From the NCBI RefSeq assembly GCF_036924745.1, contig NZ_JAZHSD010000001.1, positions 2,108,001 to 2,172,000 of the forward strand: a DNA stretch of 64,000 bases. Reading direction: 5' to 3'. Positions 57,001-64,000 of the stretch are shown in pieces. The DNA comes from Bradyrhizobium sp. AZCC 1693 (lineage in GTDB: Bacteria > Pseudomonadota > Alphaproteobacteria > Rhizobiales > Xanthobacteraceae). Made by a program: the position numbers and the translations under genes. The notes under the pieces are model-generated. The model ran no database searches, was not told where the DNA came from, and saw only the letters and a program-made list of their open reading frames with translations. Every line of letters begins with the position of its first letter. Position 1 is the first letter of the stretch.

Positions 57001-58806
57001 TTACTGCGGCAGTGCGAACACGGTGAGCGTGCCGCCGAGCGCGGTATAGTTGCTCAGCGCGGCATAGCCACCGACCGCGCCGAGACCTGCCGTCGGATCG
57101 GTCAGACCTGCGGCAAGGCCGATACCCGCCCAGCCGCCGACGCCGGACAACACAGCCACGTACTGCCTGCCGCCCTGCTCATAGGTCGTGACGTTGCCGA
57201 TGATGCCCGACGGGGTCTTGAACTTGTAAAGTTCCTTGCCGGTCTTGGCATCGACTGCCTTCAGATAGCCTTCGAGCGTTCCGTAGAACACCACGCCGCC
57301 AGCGGTGGCGAGCGCTCCCGACCACACCGAGAACTGCTCCTTGTTCGACCAGACGATCTTGCCGGTCTTGCCGTCCCAGGCAATGAAATTGCCCATGTGG
57401 CTTTCGCCCTGAGGCGGATACATCGAGAGCGTCGCACCAACATAGGGCTGGCCCGCGGTGTAGCTCACCTTGAACGGCTCGTAGTCCATGCAGACGTGGT
57501 TGGTCGGCACGTAGAACAGTTGCGTATCGGGCGAATAGGCTGCCGGCTGCTCGTCCTTGGTGCCGAGCGCGGCCGGGCAGATGCCCTTGGTGTTCTTGTC
57601 TTCGCCGCCCTTTTCGGTCGAGTACTGATCGACCACCTTGGGACGCCCGTAGGTCGGCGAGCTCTTGTTCATGTCGACGCCGGTGGTCCAGTTGACCTTC
57701 GGATCGTACTTCTCGGCGACCAGGAGTTCGCCGGTTGCACGGTCCAGAGTATAAGCCAAACCATTGCGATCGAAATGCGTCAGCAGCTTGCGCTCTGCGC
57801 CACCGACCTGCTGATCGCTGAGGATCATTTCGTTGACGCCGTCATAGTCCCATTCATCGTGCGGCGTCATCTGGTAGACCCACTTGGCCATGCCGGTATC
57901 CGGATTGCGCGCCCAGACGGTCATCGACCACTTATTGTCGCCGGGACGCTGCTTCGGGTTCCAGGTCGAGGGGTTGCCCGAACCGTAATAGACGAGGTTC
58001 AGAGCGGGATCATAGGATATCCAGCCCCATGTGCAGCCGCCGCCGATCTTCCACTGATCGCCCTGCCAAGTCTTGACGCTCGAGTCCTTGCCGACCGGCT
58101 TGCCGAGTTCGGTGGTACTGACGGGATCGACCATGATCTGGTCGTCCGGTCCTTCGGAGAAGGCGCGCCAGGCCTGCTTGCCGGTCTTGAGATCGTAGGC
58201 TGTGACGTGACATTGCACGCCGAACTCGCCGCCGGAAATGCCGATCAGGACCTTGTCCTTGACCACGAGCGGCGCGGAGGTGCCCGTGGCGCCTTTGCCC
58301 GGATCGCCGTTCTTCACGCTCCACGCAACCTGGCCGGTCTTGGCATCGAGGGCGACCAGCGTCGTGTCGGCCTGGTGCAGGATTATCTTGCCGTCGCCAT
58401 AAGCCACGCCGCGATTCACCGTGTCGCAGCACATCACCGGAATGACGTTCGGATCCTGCTTGGGCTCATACTTCCAGACGATCTTGTTCTCCTGCGAAAG
58501 GTCAAGAGCATAGACCTTGTTTGGGAACGGCGTGTGGACGTACATAATGTTGCCGATGATGAGCGGCCCGCCTTCATGGCCGCGCAGCACGCCGGTCGAG
58601 AAGGTCCAGGCAACTTGGAGCTTGCCGACATTGGCCGCGGTGATCTGGTTCAGTTTCGAGTAGCGTGTATTCGCGTAATCGCCGGCGGGCATCACCCAGT
58701 CTTTCGGGTTCTGCGCCATCTTGCTCAGCTCTTCGTTGGCATACGCGACGCCGACGGCGAATGTCGCCATGGCGCCGACACAGGCAGCGGATAGCACCTT
58801 GCGCAT
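57001..58806 (-). CDS. xoxF: Lanthanide-dependent methanol dehydrogenase
   Basis: A 601-residue exported PQQ quinoprotein (signal peptide [23 protein letters not shown]). Catalytic Asp320 and the lanthanide-coordinating Asp322 stand in [13 protein letters not shown]; the calcium enzyme MxaF has a neutral residue at the second position. The vicinal Cys126-Cys127 ([11 protein letters not shown]) over PQQ is present. GGAGGAAA lies 8 nt before ATG 58806. No mxaI small subunit is present, as expected for XoxF. It oxidises methanol to formaldehyde or formate in the periplasm and passes electrons to the adjacent cytochrome. Confidence 0.98.
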   Translation of the reverse strand: MRKVLSAACVGAMATFAVGVAYANEELSKMAQNPKDWVMPAGDYANTRYSKLNQITAANVGKLQVAWTFSTGVLRGHEGGPLIIGNIMYVHTPFPNKVYALDLSQENKIVWKYEPKQDPNVIPVMCCDTVNRGVAYGDGKIILHQADTTLVALDAKTGQVAWSVKNGDPGKGATGTSAPLVVKDKVLIGISGGEFGVQCHVTAYDLKTGKQAWRAFSEGPDDQIMVDPVSTTELGKPVGKDSSVKTWQGDQWKIGGGCTWGWISYDPALNLVYYGSGNPSTWNPKQRPGDNKWSMTVWARNPDTGMAKWVYQMTPHDEWDYDGVNEMILSDQQVGGAERKLLTHFDRNGLAYTLDRATGELLVAEKYDPKVNWTTGVDMNKSSPTYGRPKVVDQYSTEKGGEDKNTKGICPAALGTKDEQPAAYSPDTQLFYVPTNHVCMDYEPFKVSYTAGQPYVGATLSMYPPQGESHMGNFIAWDGKTGKIVWSNKEQFSVWSGALATAGGVVFYGTLEGYLKAVDAKTGKELYKFKTPSGIIGNVTTYEQGGRQYVAVLSGVGGWAGIGLAAGLTDPTAGLGAVGGYAALSNYTALGGTLTVFALPQ

Positions 58807-59214
58807 AGTGGTTTCCTCCCAGATTTAAGAGTTTTGGGTTTCCGCCGAGACGGCCCATTTTCCATTCTTGGTCCCTATTCCTATCCCGTTCGGAAACGGG
58901 AAACTTGCCCAAGAGCGAAGCGCGTTTGCTCAAAAGCGAAACACAATGAACTTTTTAATTTTGGACTGGTCGGGAGCCATCTTCTCATGCTGCGAAGCAT
59001 CAATCGTGGGCTTATTCCCACAAGCACCCGCGCGTCCCGAGGTCGAGGTTTCCCTTGACGCCGCTGAAACTAAGTTGGAGGATTGTCAAAGGGATATTGG
59101 GAAGAACCTGCGCAACTTCCCTGACGACTGCCTAAATTGGGTCCAAAAGTTACGACCATCTGGACCAACGCTCTGGCGGAGGTCGCAGCCTGTTCTCAAA
59201 TCGGTGGCTGGGCA
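58807..59214. promoter_or_regulatory. xoxF / araC-type divergent control region
   Basis: This 408-bp gap holds no convincing gene. The inverted repeat CCCGTT-CGGA-AACGGG at 58885-58900, about 80 bp upstream of xoxF, is a good operator candidate; the sequence GGGAAAC continues beyond it. The gap must carry promoters for both xoxF and the AraC-family gene at 59215. Confidence 0.5.
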
Positions 59215-60183
59215 ATGTCTGATATAGTTCGTTCACTCAGCACTTCCGGGTTAACGCCGAAGAGGCAGATCCAAACTTGGTCAGATGCACTGACAGATCT
59301 CTGCGGCCAGTTTGATGTCGATCCGCTGGAAGGTTCTTCGCTCGAGGCGCGGATAAATTACACAACCGTCTCGCAGCTGAAACTGTGTCAGATTGAGGCG
59401 AGCCAACATCGCATCGCGCACACGGTCTCAAGCACAAAACTGAGCGAACATCCCTACGTCAAGATACTGTTCCAGACCTACGGCATCTCGCATTTCGAGC
59501 AGGGCGGCCGTCGCATCGACATCATGCCCGGCGACTGCCTCGCCTATGACGTCTCATGTCCGCACACGATCGTCAGCCCCTCATTGACCCGGCACGAGGT
59601 CGTGATCGTTCCAAAGGCACTGCTTCACGAACGCGGCTTCCGCACGGCGAAGATGTTGCCGTGCAAGCTCTCCGCGCGTAACGGCACCGGCCGCATCGCC
59701 TACGACTTCGTACACACCGCGTTTGATGAGGCGAACAGGCTGTCGCCCTACAACGCCATCGGCGTCGCCGATTCGCTGATCGATCTGCTGCTGCTGCCGC
59801 TGCGCGAAGCCGACACGATGTTCGATCGCGTCGGTCCCGAGGCGATGTACATTCGGGCGCAAGCCTTCATCCGCGAGCATTTGCGCGACCCGGAGCTTTG
59901 CATCGACCAGATCTCGGCGGCGTTGGGCTGCACCAAGCGCTATCTGCACATGCTGTTCAGCGACAAGGGCATGACGGTCAGCGATTATATCTGGCGGGCG
60001 AGACTGCTGCACTGCCGCCAGGAGCTGGAGACGCAGCACGGCAAGACCATCACGGATGTCGCATTTTCGTGGGGCTTTTCCAGCTCGTCGCACTTCAGCC
60101 GCGTGTTCCGGAAGCATTTTGGATTCGCGCCCTCCACCATCCACAAGGCGCATTGCGTCGATCCGGCGCTGGATGCTTCCTGA
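59215..60183 (+). CDS. AraC-family transcriptional regulator
   Basis: A 322-residue regulator. The N-terminal half (residues about 30-190) is a FeaR-like AraC-binding domain with cupin-type strands (YGISHFEQGGRRIDIMPGDCLAYDVS). The C-terminal pair of helix-turn-helix motifs is ISAALGCTKRYLHMLFSDKG and ITDVAFSWGFSSSSHFSRVF. It is divergent from xoxF and may control the C1 genes in response to an alcohol, aldehyde or metal state (inference). In-frame extension to 59137 lacks a better start. Confidence 0.9.
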   Translation: MSDIVRSLSTSGLTPKRQIQTWSDALTDLCGQFDVDPLEGSSLEARINYTTVSQLKLCQIEASQHRIAHTVSSTKLSEHPYVKILFQTYGISHFEQGGRRIDIMPGDCLAYDVSCPHTIVSPSLTRHEVVIVPKALLHERGFRTAKMLPCKLSARNGTGRIAYDFVHTAFDEANRLSPYNAIGVADSLIDLLLLPLREADTMFDRVGPEAMYIRAQAFIREHLRDPELCIDQISAALGCTKRYLHMLFSDKGMTVSDYIWRARLLHCRQELETQHGKTITDVAFSWGFSSSSHFSRVFRKHFGFAPSTIHKAHCVDPALDAS

Positions 60184-60301
60184 CGAGGACGTCCCGGTTG
60201 CGCAGCAACGACCTGTTGCCGCACGCTCGTCGATGGCTCGAAATCGTTTTGCGCACTCCCGCACCGCCGGCCATGATGGCTGCGCCGCGTAACCAACCTG
60301 G

Positions 60302-62737
60302 CTAGAAGGTCGCCTTCAGCCCTGCATAGAAAGCGCGCGGCCGCGCCGGACTGACAGAGCGGGCGTCCGTGAACTGCGCGCCGCCATTGGCGAAATTGGG
60401 CACATCACCGGTATCGAAGAACGTCCCGTAAGTCGCGTAGCGGTTATCCAGGATGTTGTCGACGCGACCGTAGATCTGAAACGTCTTGTTGATCTGGTAC
60501 GAAGCGTGCAGGTTGAAAACCGAATACCCGGGCAGCCTCGCCGCCTGGTTGGATTCATCGCCGACAAAATACTGGCTGCCGACGAACAACGCATCGCCGC
60601 CGACTTTGAAAGCGTCAGTGACCGAATAATCGATGCCAAACTTGACCCGGTTGCGCGGGATCGCGGGGATTCGGTTGCCCGGCAGGACCTGGATAGTCTC
60701 ACTGAAGGGATCGGCGAACGGGCTGTGAGAGTTGAGTTCCAAGGCGTCGAGGAAGCGCGCATCCACGAGGGCATAGCTAGCATAGAGTTGCAGCGTCTTC
60801 GACGTCAGATTGACTTGGGCCTCGATGCCCTGGCGCCGCGTCCGACCTACGTTCTGGAAGTAGCCAAAGCCCTGCAACGGACTGGGAATCGCCAGGATGT
60901 CATCGGCATTGGTCGCCCGGAACGCGCCGACCTTCCAGCCCAGCGTTCCGATATTCAACTCCTTGGTGCCGCGGAATCCGGCCTCAACGGTACGGGATAT
61001 GACCTGTTTCAGCGGCGGATCCGCAATCAGGAAGGCCCCGATGATGCAGGGACGCGCAGGGTCGGCGCATGCGAGCTCCAGCGGGGTCGGTGCGCGATTG
61101 GCTTCGGAATACCCCGCATAGGCCGTCAGTTCCGGCGTGATCTTGTAGGTGCCGCCGATAGTCGGATTGAAGCGGCTGAACGTGTGATTGCCGTTGAGAT
61201 CGGTACCGATCTGATCCTGGAGCACGACGCTTGCATGGTTGAACCGGCCGCCGCCCGTAATTGAAAACGCGTCGGTCACGTCGAAGGTATCGAGCGCATA
61301 GAGGCCGGTGTACCGGTTGGTCGCGCGAAGCGAGACCGGGCCGATCGAAATCGGAATGCCGGACGGGCCGAGGAATATGCCGCTGCCGCTGACGACGTAG
61401 TTTGGACCGATCGTGCCCAATTCCGCGGTTGCCCCGAAGCGGGTGACGCTGGAGTCGATGCTGGTGCCAATCATGAACTGGTTGTTGTGGCCGAACAACT
61501 GATCGGTGTTGGTTGCCTGCAGGGTCGCACCGGTCGTGACTGAACGGGTCGACGTTCGGTCGATCTGCCCCAGCACCGCAGTGTCGGGGAAGGGATTTGC
61601 GAGCTGGACCCCGTTGAGCCCATTCGCCGGGGCTCCGGGCGCGGTTTCTTCGTTGAAGCAAAGCAGGGTCGAATCGGCGAGACATGGCTGGGTGGCGGTC
61701 GGATTGCCATCCACTGTCTTTTGCTGGAAGGCGCGGACACGCGCCGAACCATCGATCGTCCAGGTCGGTGTAACCTCGACCTTTCCGGTCAGATTGGCGT
61801 AGGCAACACGGTTGGCCGTGGTCTGCGGCGTGGTGTAGGTCGCGCCCCAATAGTTTTGCAGCAATTCGACCGGCACCGCCGCCGCCGCGCCAAAATTGTT
61901 GCTGGCGACGCCCATGTTGAGGTGAAATTCACTGCTGTCGGTTCGGTAACCGACATCACCATAGAAGCGCCGGATGGCCGATTCCGAAAAATTGCGGTGT
62001 CCGTTGTCGCGTGCTCCTTCCAGCGCGCCATAGACGGAAAAATTGTCGATCTGCTTGCCCCATTGCGCCGAACTTTGGATACGTCCGAACGAACCGCCCA
62101 TCGTGTTGATTTCGGCGCCCTGATAATTGAAGCCGTTCTTCATCAGCACATTAACCGCGCCGCCCAAGGCATTGAGGCCGAACGCGGGATTGTTGGTCAC
62201 GACGGTGACCGACCTGATCGCCGCCGTCGGGATCAAGTCCCAGTTGACGGTGTCGCCGAACGCTTCGTTGACGCGCACGCCGTTCTGGTAGACCGCCAGC
62301 CCCTGGGGAGTGCCGGCGACAGGAGACGCGACAAACCCACGGAACTGGATGTCCGGCTGAAACGGATTGCCGGTCGTGTCGCTGATGATGATGCCCGGAA
62401 CCTGCTGCTGCAGCGCATCCGCAATGTTCAGCGATCCGGTGCGTGCGATCTGCCCTGCCCCGACCGCGTTGATGCTTGCCGGCACCTTGTCGACATCCAT
62501 TCCCGAGCTGGCCGTCGTCGTGGGCGCGGTCGGGTAGACGAAAACCCTGCGCAGGTTCCTGGGGGCGGCCTGGGGGGCACCTCTGCTGCGGGCCGGCTTG
62601 GCGGCTGTGGCCGGGGCGACGACCTCGATCGCGGGCAAGACCTCGCTGTCTCGGGGCGCAGTTTGGGCCTGAGCACAGTCAGTCCCGGGAACCACGCATA
62701 TCGAGATTGTCCCGACCAGCAGCAAACGTACGCCCAT
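60302..62737 (-). CDS. TonB-dependent outer-membrane receptor, possibly for lanthanide chelate uptake
   Basis: An 811-residue receptor. Signal peptide to about residue 25 (GTDCAQAQ), a Pro/Ala-rich linker, a plug domain from about residue 85 (VPASINAVGAGQI...ADALQQQVPGI...QFRGFVASPVAGTPQGLAVYQNGVRVNEAFGD), and a long beta-barrel ending in GLKATF with a C-terminal aromatic. ATG 62737 is preferred over GTG 62752. Position in the XoxF neighbourhood recalls LutH-type receptors that import lanthanides, but the sequence alone does not fix the ligand; siderophore or other metal complexes are possible. Confidence 0.9.
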   Translation of the reverse strand: MGVRLLLVGTISICVVPGTDCAQAQTAPRDSEVLPAIEVVAPATAAKPARSRGAPQAAPRNLRRVFVYPTAPTTTASSGMDVDKVPASINAVGAGQIARTGSLNIADALQQQVPGIIISDTTGNPFQPDIQFRGFVASPVAGTPQGLAVYQNGVRVNEAFGDTVNWDLIPTAAIRSVTVVTNNPAFGLNALGGAVNVLMKNGFNYQGAEINTMGGSFGRIQSSAQWGKQIDNFSVYGALEGARDNGHRNFSESAIRRFYGDVGYRTDSSEFHLNMGVASNNFGAAAAVPVELLQNYWGATYTTPQTTANRVAYANLTGKVEVTPTWTIDGSARVRAFQQKTVDGNPTATQPCLADSTLLCFNEETAPGAPANGLNGVQLANPFPDTAVLGQIDRTSTRSVTTGATLQATNTDQLFGHNNQFMIGTSIDSSVTRFGATAELGTIGPNYVVSGSGIFLGPSGIPISIGPVSLRATNRYTGLYALDTFDVTDAFSITGGGRFNHASVVLQDQIGTDLNGNHTFSRFNPTIGGTYKITPELTAYAGYSEANRAPTPLELACADPARPCIIGAFLIADPPLKQVISRTVEAGFRGTKELNIGTLGWKVGAFRATNADDILAIPSPLQGFGYFQNVGRTRRQGIEAQVNLTSKTLQLYASYALVDARFLDALELNSHSPFADPFSETIQVLPGNRIPAIPRNRVKFGIDYSVTDAFKVGGDALFVGSQYFVGDESNQAARLPGYSVFNLHASYQINKTFQIYGRVDNILDNRYATYGTFFDTGDVPNFANGGAQFTDARSVSPARPRAFYAGLKATF

Positions 62738-62906
62738 ATGCCCCCGCCCCACTCCATTCCGGCTGCATTGACGGCTGCCGGTTAACTGCTGACGATACTA
62801 GTGAGAAGGCGACGACGCGCGCTAGCCGCAAAAGATCGGATTCCCGAAATGCATTCCTCCCGGAACAGACCGGGAGCAATTCCCGATCCGCGCTTCGAAT
62901 CCACCA

Positions 62907-64000
62907 TTAATGATGCGATCCGTGCGGGACGACCGCCTCCACCGTCACGCCTCCGTGGCCGGAGACGACTTTCAGCGTTCCGCCCAGCGCCAATATTCTC
63001 TCGCGCATGCCGATCAGGCCGAAGCCGTGCTTGTGATCCGGCGCCAGACCACGGCCGTTGTCGCTGATGCGCACCAGGGCGCAGCCGCGATTTCCATCCA
63101 TTCCCGCGGCCTGCTCGACCGTGACGCTGACGGAAGTCGCGTCGGCGTGGCGGAACGCGTTCGTCAGGGCTTCCTGAACGATGCGGTAAACTGTCAAGTC
63201 GATGACTTCTCCGGTCTGTTCCGGCGCGCACGCAATGTTCGCATCGATGGTTACGTCGGGACGGGACTCCCGCCACAACCGCAAGAGCACGCCAAGCGCC
63301 TCGCCAAGTCCAAGCTCCGCCAGCCCGACGGGCCGCAGCTTTTCCAGTATCCGGCGGTTGAACTGCTGGAGCGCATTGATCTGCTCCAGGATGGCGGCGC
63401 CATGCTTGCGCTGCGCATCCGCGCCCGCCGCGCGCCCGTCTTCCGAAAGCCGCATCAGCGCGCCGGCGTGGGCGCGCAGCGTAAAGAGATAGGGCCCAAA
63501 TTCGTCGTGCAGCTCGCGCGCAATCTCCTTGCGCTCCATATCCTGCAGCGAGACCGTGCGTTCGGCGAGCCGGCGCTTGTCCTCGACGGCCTCGCCGAGG
63601 GCGCCGGCAAGGTGGTTCAGCTTGGCACAGAGCGCCGCCAGTTCGGGCGCGCCACCGGGCTCGACGCGCGAACCATATTGCCCGGCCTCGATGTTCGCCA
63701 TGGCCTGCGAAAGCGCCTGCAGCGGCGCCAGCGCCCGCCCAACCACCGTCATCATCACCAGAAAGAGGGTGATCGCAATGGCGGAGCCGATCGCAAGCTG
63801 GGTTACGATCCCATCCCAGATCTCGGCCATTTCATCATTCGGATGCGACGTGATCACGAGCGATTGCGGCTTCCCGTGGATGGTGATGGGGACGCTCACC
63901 GCGGTCGTTTCCGGATGAACGAGCGCGATGAACCATGCCGGCGGCGACCGTTCGTCATCGCCGTTGCCGGAGCCCTCGCCTGCGGAGGTATCGCCCTGCC
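62907..64000 (-). CDS. NarL-type sensor histidine kinase (partial, 5' end off window)
   Basis: The 365 visible residues are the C-terminal part of a kinase that continues past base 64000. A periplasmic sensor portion (PAWFIALVHPETTAVSVPI) is followed by a membrane helix (IGSAIAITLFLVMMTVVG), a HAMP-like segment with ALSQAMANIEAGQYGSRV, the HisKA_3 phospho-acceptor helix MERKEIARELHDEFGPYLF and an ATPase domain (VQEALTNAFRHADA, ISDNGRGL, GFGLIGMRERILALGG). The partner response regulator is not in view. Position beside xoxF and flhA recalls the FlhS sensor of Paracoccus formaldehyde regulation. Confidence 0.9.
   Translation of the reverse strand, partial: QGDTSAGEGSGNGDDERSPPAWFIALVHPETTAVSVPITIHGKPQSLVITSHPNDEMAEIWDGIVTQLAIGSAIAITLFLVMMTVVGRALAPLQALSQAMANIEAGQYGSRVEPGGAPELAALCAKLNHLAGALGEAVEDKRRLAERTVSLQDMERKEIARELHDEFGPYLFTLRAHAGALMRLSEDGRAAGADAQRKHGAAILEQINALQQFNRRILEKLRPVGLAELGLGEALGVLLRLWRESRPDVTIDANIACAPEQTGEVIDLTVYRIVQEALTNAFRHADATSVSVTVEQAAGMDGNRGCALVRISDNGRGLAPDHKHGFGLIGMRERILALGGTLKVVSGHGGVTVEAVVPHGSHH

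Noticed and set aside
56731..58794. 687-residue open frame on the plus strand opposite xoxF
   Set aside because: Antisense shadow of xoxF and xoxG created by high GC content; no family similarity, and xoxF itself is beyond doubt.

Overview
The window is GC-rich, tightly packed, proteobacterial chromosomal DNA. It most resembles a Bradyrhizobium-type alphaproteobacterium (Rhizobiales). The grounds are a red-type (form IC) RuBisCO operon with CbbX, a XoxF/glutathione C1 module, hutF-type histidine degradation, an amino acid:carrier protein ligase of the kind described from Bradyrhizobium, and many Tat-exported redox proteins. I saw no rRNA, tRNA, CRISPR array, phage or intact insertion sequence.

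Region 1 (1-13.8 kb) looks like a small-molecule biosynthetic locus. A FATP-type acyl-CoA synthetase (cut by the left edge) and a free-standing carrier protein face an acyl-CoA-dehydrogenase-like flavoprotein and an amino acid:carrier protein ligase, which is a class II tRNA-synthetase relative. Next come an O-acetylhomoserine sulfhydrylase-like PLP enzyme, a MetA-like homoserine acyltransferase, an acyltransferase-like protein, a branched-chain aminotransferase and a ThDP enzyme. A cupin, a NYN-domain protein and a second Cys/Met-type PLP enzyme follow. The combination suggests carrier-bound amino acid chemistry feeding a sulfur or homoserine-derived product. The product is unknown, and this is my leading candidate for an undescribed system.

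Region 2 (13.9-23.3 kb): the hut genes. hutI-hutH-hutU run leftward and hutF-hutC rightward from a shared regulatory region that holds a strong HutC-like palindrome. A NitT/TauT-type ABC transporter lies downstream of hutC. Region 3 (23.4-29.6 kb): a periplasmic oxidation module. A Rieske protein and a PQQ dehydrogenase with the lanthanide-type Asp but no vicinal cysteine pair are divergent from a two-subunit molybdenum hydroxylase. Region 4 (29.7-36.7 kb): ureide degradation (allE, allA) with a dctA-like transporter, a LysR regulator, an orphan amino acid binding protein, and a divergent alanine dehydrogenase/Lrp pair.

Region 5 (36.7-45.9 kb): a complete Calvin-cycle operon cbbF-P-T-A-L-S-X with divergent cbbR. 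An intrinsic terminator sits between cbbS and cbbX. Region 6 (46.0-54.0 kb): a carbohydrate or acid catabolic set, namely a split transketolase, an SDR, a LysR regulator, an aldolase remnant, a periplasmic binding protein, a Gfo/Idh/MocA dehydrogenase and a fumarylacetoacetase-family enzyme. Region 7 (54.6-64.0 kb): C1 oxidation. A lanthanide-type methanol dehydrogenase XoxF, its cytochrome c, glutathione-dependent formaldehyde dehydrogenase and a Gfa-type protein are followed by an AraC regulator, a TonB-dependent receptor and a NarL-type histidine kinase cut by the right edge.

Regions 5 and 7 together imply that methanol or formaldehyde can be oxidised to formate and CO2 and the carbon fixed through RuBisCO, rather than assimilated by the serine cycle. 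No serine-cycle gene is present here. Regions 2, 4 and 6 supply nitrogen and carbon from histidine, ureides, alanine, C4 acids and sugar acids.
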